From a bacterium (GTDB taxonomy: Bacteria; Verrucomicrobiota; Verrucomicrobiae; Opitutales; Opitutaceae), in contig JAJXYI010000318.1 of assembly GCA_021780625.1 (NCBI GenBank), positions 1 to 5,252 on the forward strand: a stretch of DNA of 5,252 nucleotides, written 5' to 3'. The notes below the pieces were generated by a model, which did no database searches, was not told the DNA's origin, and worked only from the letters and a program-made list of their open reading frames with translations. How positions within the stretch are numbered: position 1 is the stretch's first letter; each line of letters starts with the position of its first letter. Below, piece after piece: positions 5,226 through 5,252 of the stretch. Position numbers and translations under genes: made by a program.

Positions 5226-5248
5226 GGGGCGCTCAGTAGGAGCGGCCC
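5226..5248. other. GC-rich hairpin in the purM leader region
   Basis: CGCTC (5230-5234) and GAGCG (5240-5244) form a 5-base stem with a 5-base loop. It extends by three G-C pairs (5226-5228 with 5246-5248) past one G-G mismatch. It lies 23 bases upstream of the purM start codon at the window edge, next to a CCGGCCGG palindrome (5220-5227). It could be part of the purM leader, or the tail of a terminator for a gene outside the window. There is no T-tract, and hairpins of this size arise by chance in such GC-rich DNA. Confidence 0.2.
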
Positions 5249-5252
5249 TCGG

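Noticed and set aside
5204..5252. Purine riboswitch or PurR-type operator upstream of purM
   Set aside because: Only 49 bases are visible, and they show neither a riboswitch core nor a recognisable operator; the GC-rich hairpin there is not specific.

Overview
The window looks like a piece of chromosomal housekeeping DNA from a GC-rich, Gram-negative bacterium. The Gram-negative reading rests on an ExbB/ExbD proton-channel pair, which energises an outer-membrane system. The sequence features of ExbB and the divergent PurM, together with start codons that mostly lack a Shine-Dalgarno sequence, remind me of the Verrucomicrobiota (Opitutae-like). That placement is an inference from memory and only moderately sure. 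I see no phage, plasmid, CRISPR or defence genes, and no tRNA or rRNA.

Layout from left to right: on the minus strand, exbB (start 1222) reads leftwards into exbD (start 459, end 28). The last bases of exbD form a GTGA overlap that may start a third, cut-off gene running off the left edge. A 150-base divergent intergenic region (1223-1372) separates this membrane operon from a plus-strand pair: tmk (1373-2107, thymidylate kinase) and, 4 bases later, a holB-type gene (2112-3065, clamp-loader delta-prime subunit). Both serve DNA synthesis, one by supplying dTDP/dTTP and the other by loading the sliding clamp. The holB gene converges with a minus-strand alpha/beta-hydrolase gene (3077-3862), with only 11 bases between the two stop codons. 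A small hairpin covers both stops.

Upstream of the hydrolase is a 240-base non-coding gap (3863-4102) holding the most unusual DNA of the window. It is a two-armed, imperfectly palindromic element built on CACAGAG-like units. Its left arm is interrupted by a 34-base hairpin flanked by a 4-base AGAG duplication, which looks like one small repeat inserted into another. Beyond it lies a minus-strand purM-like gene (4103-5203) for AIR synthetase in purine synthesis, with a non-canonical nucleotide-site motif. The last 49 bases of the window hold only its leader.

No novel multi-gene system was found. The points worth a second look are the nested repeat element, the altered motifs in PurM, HolB and ExbB, the basic tail on Tmk, and the near absence of Shine-Dalgarno sequences.
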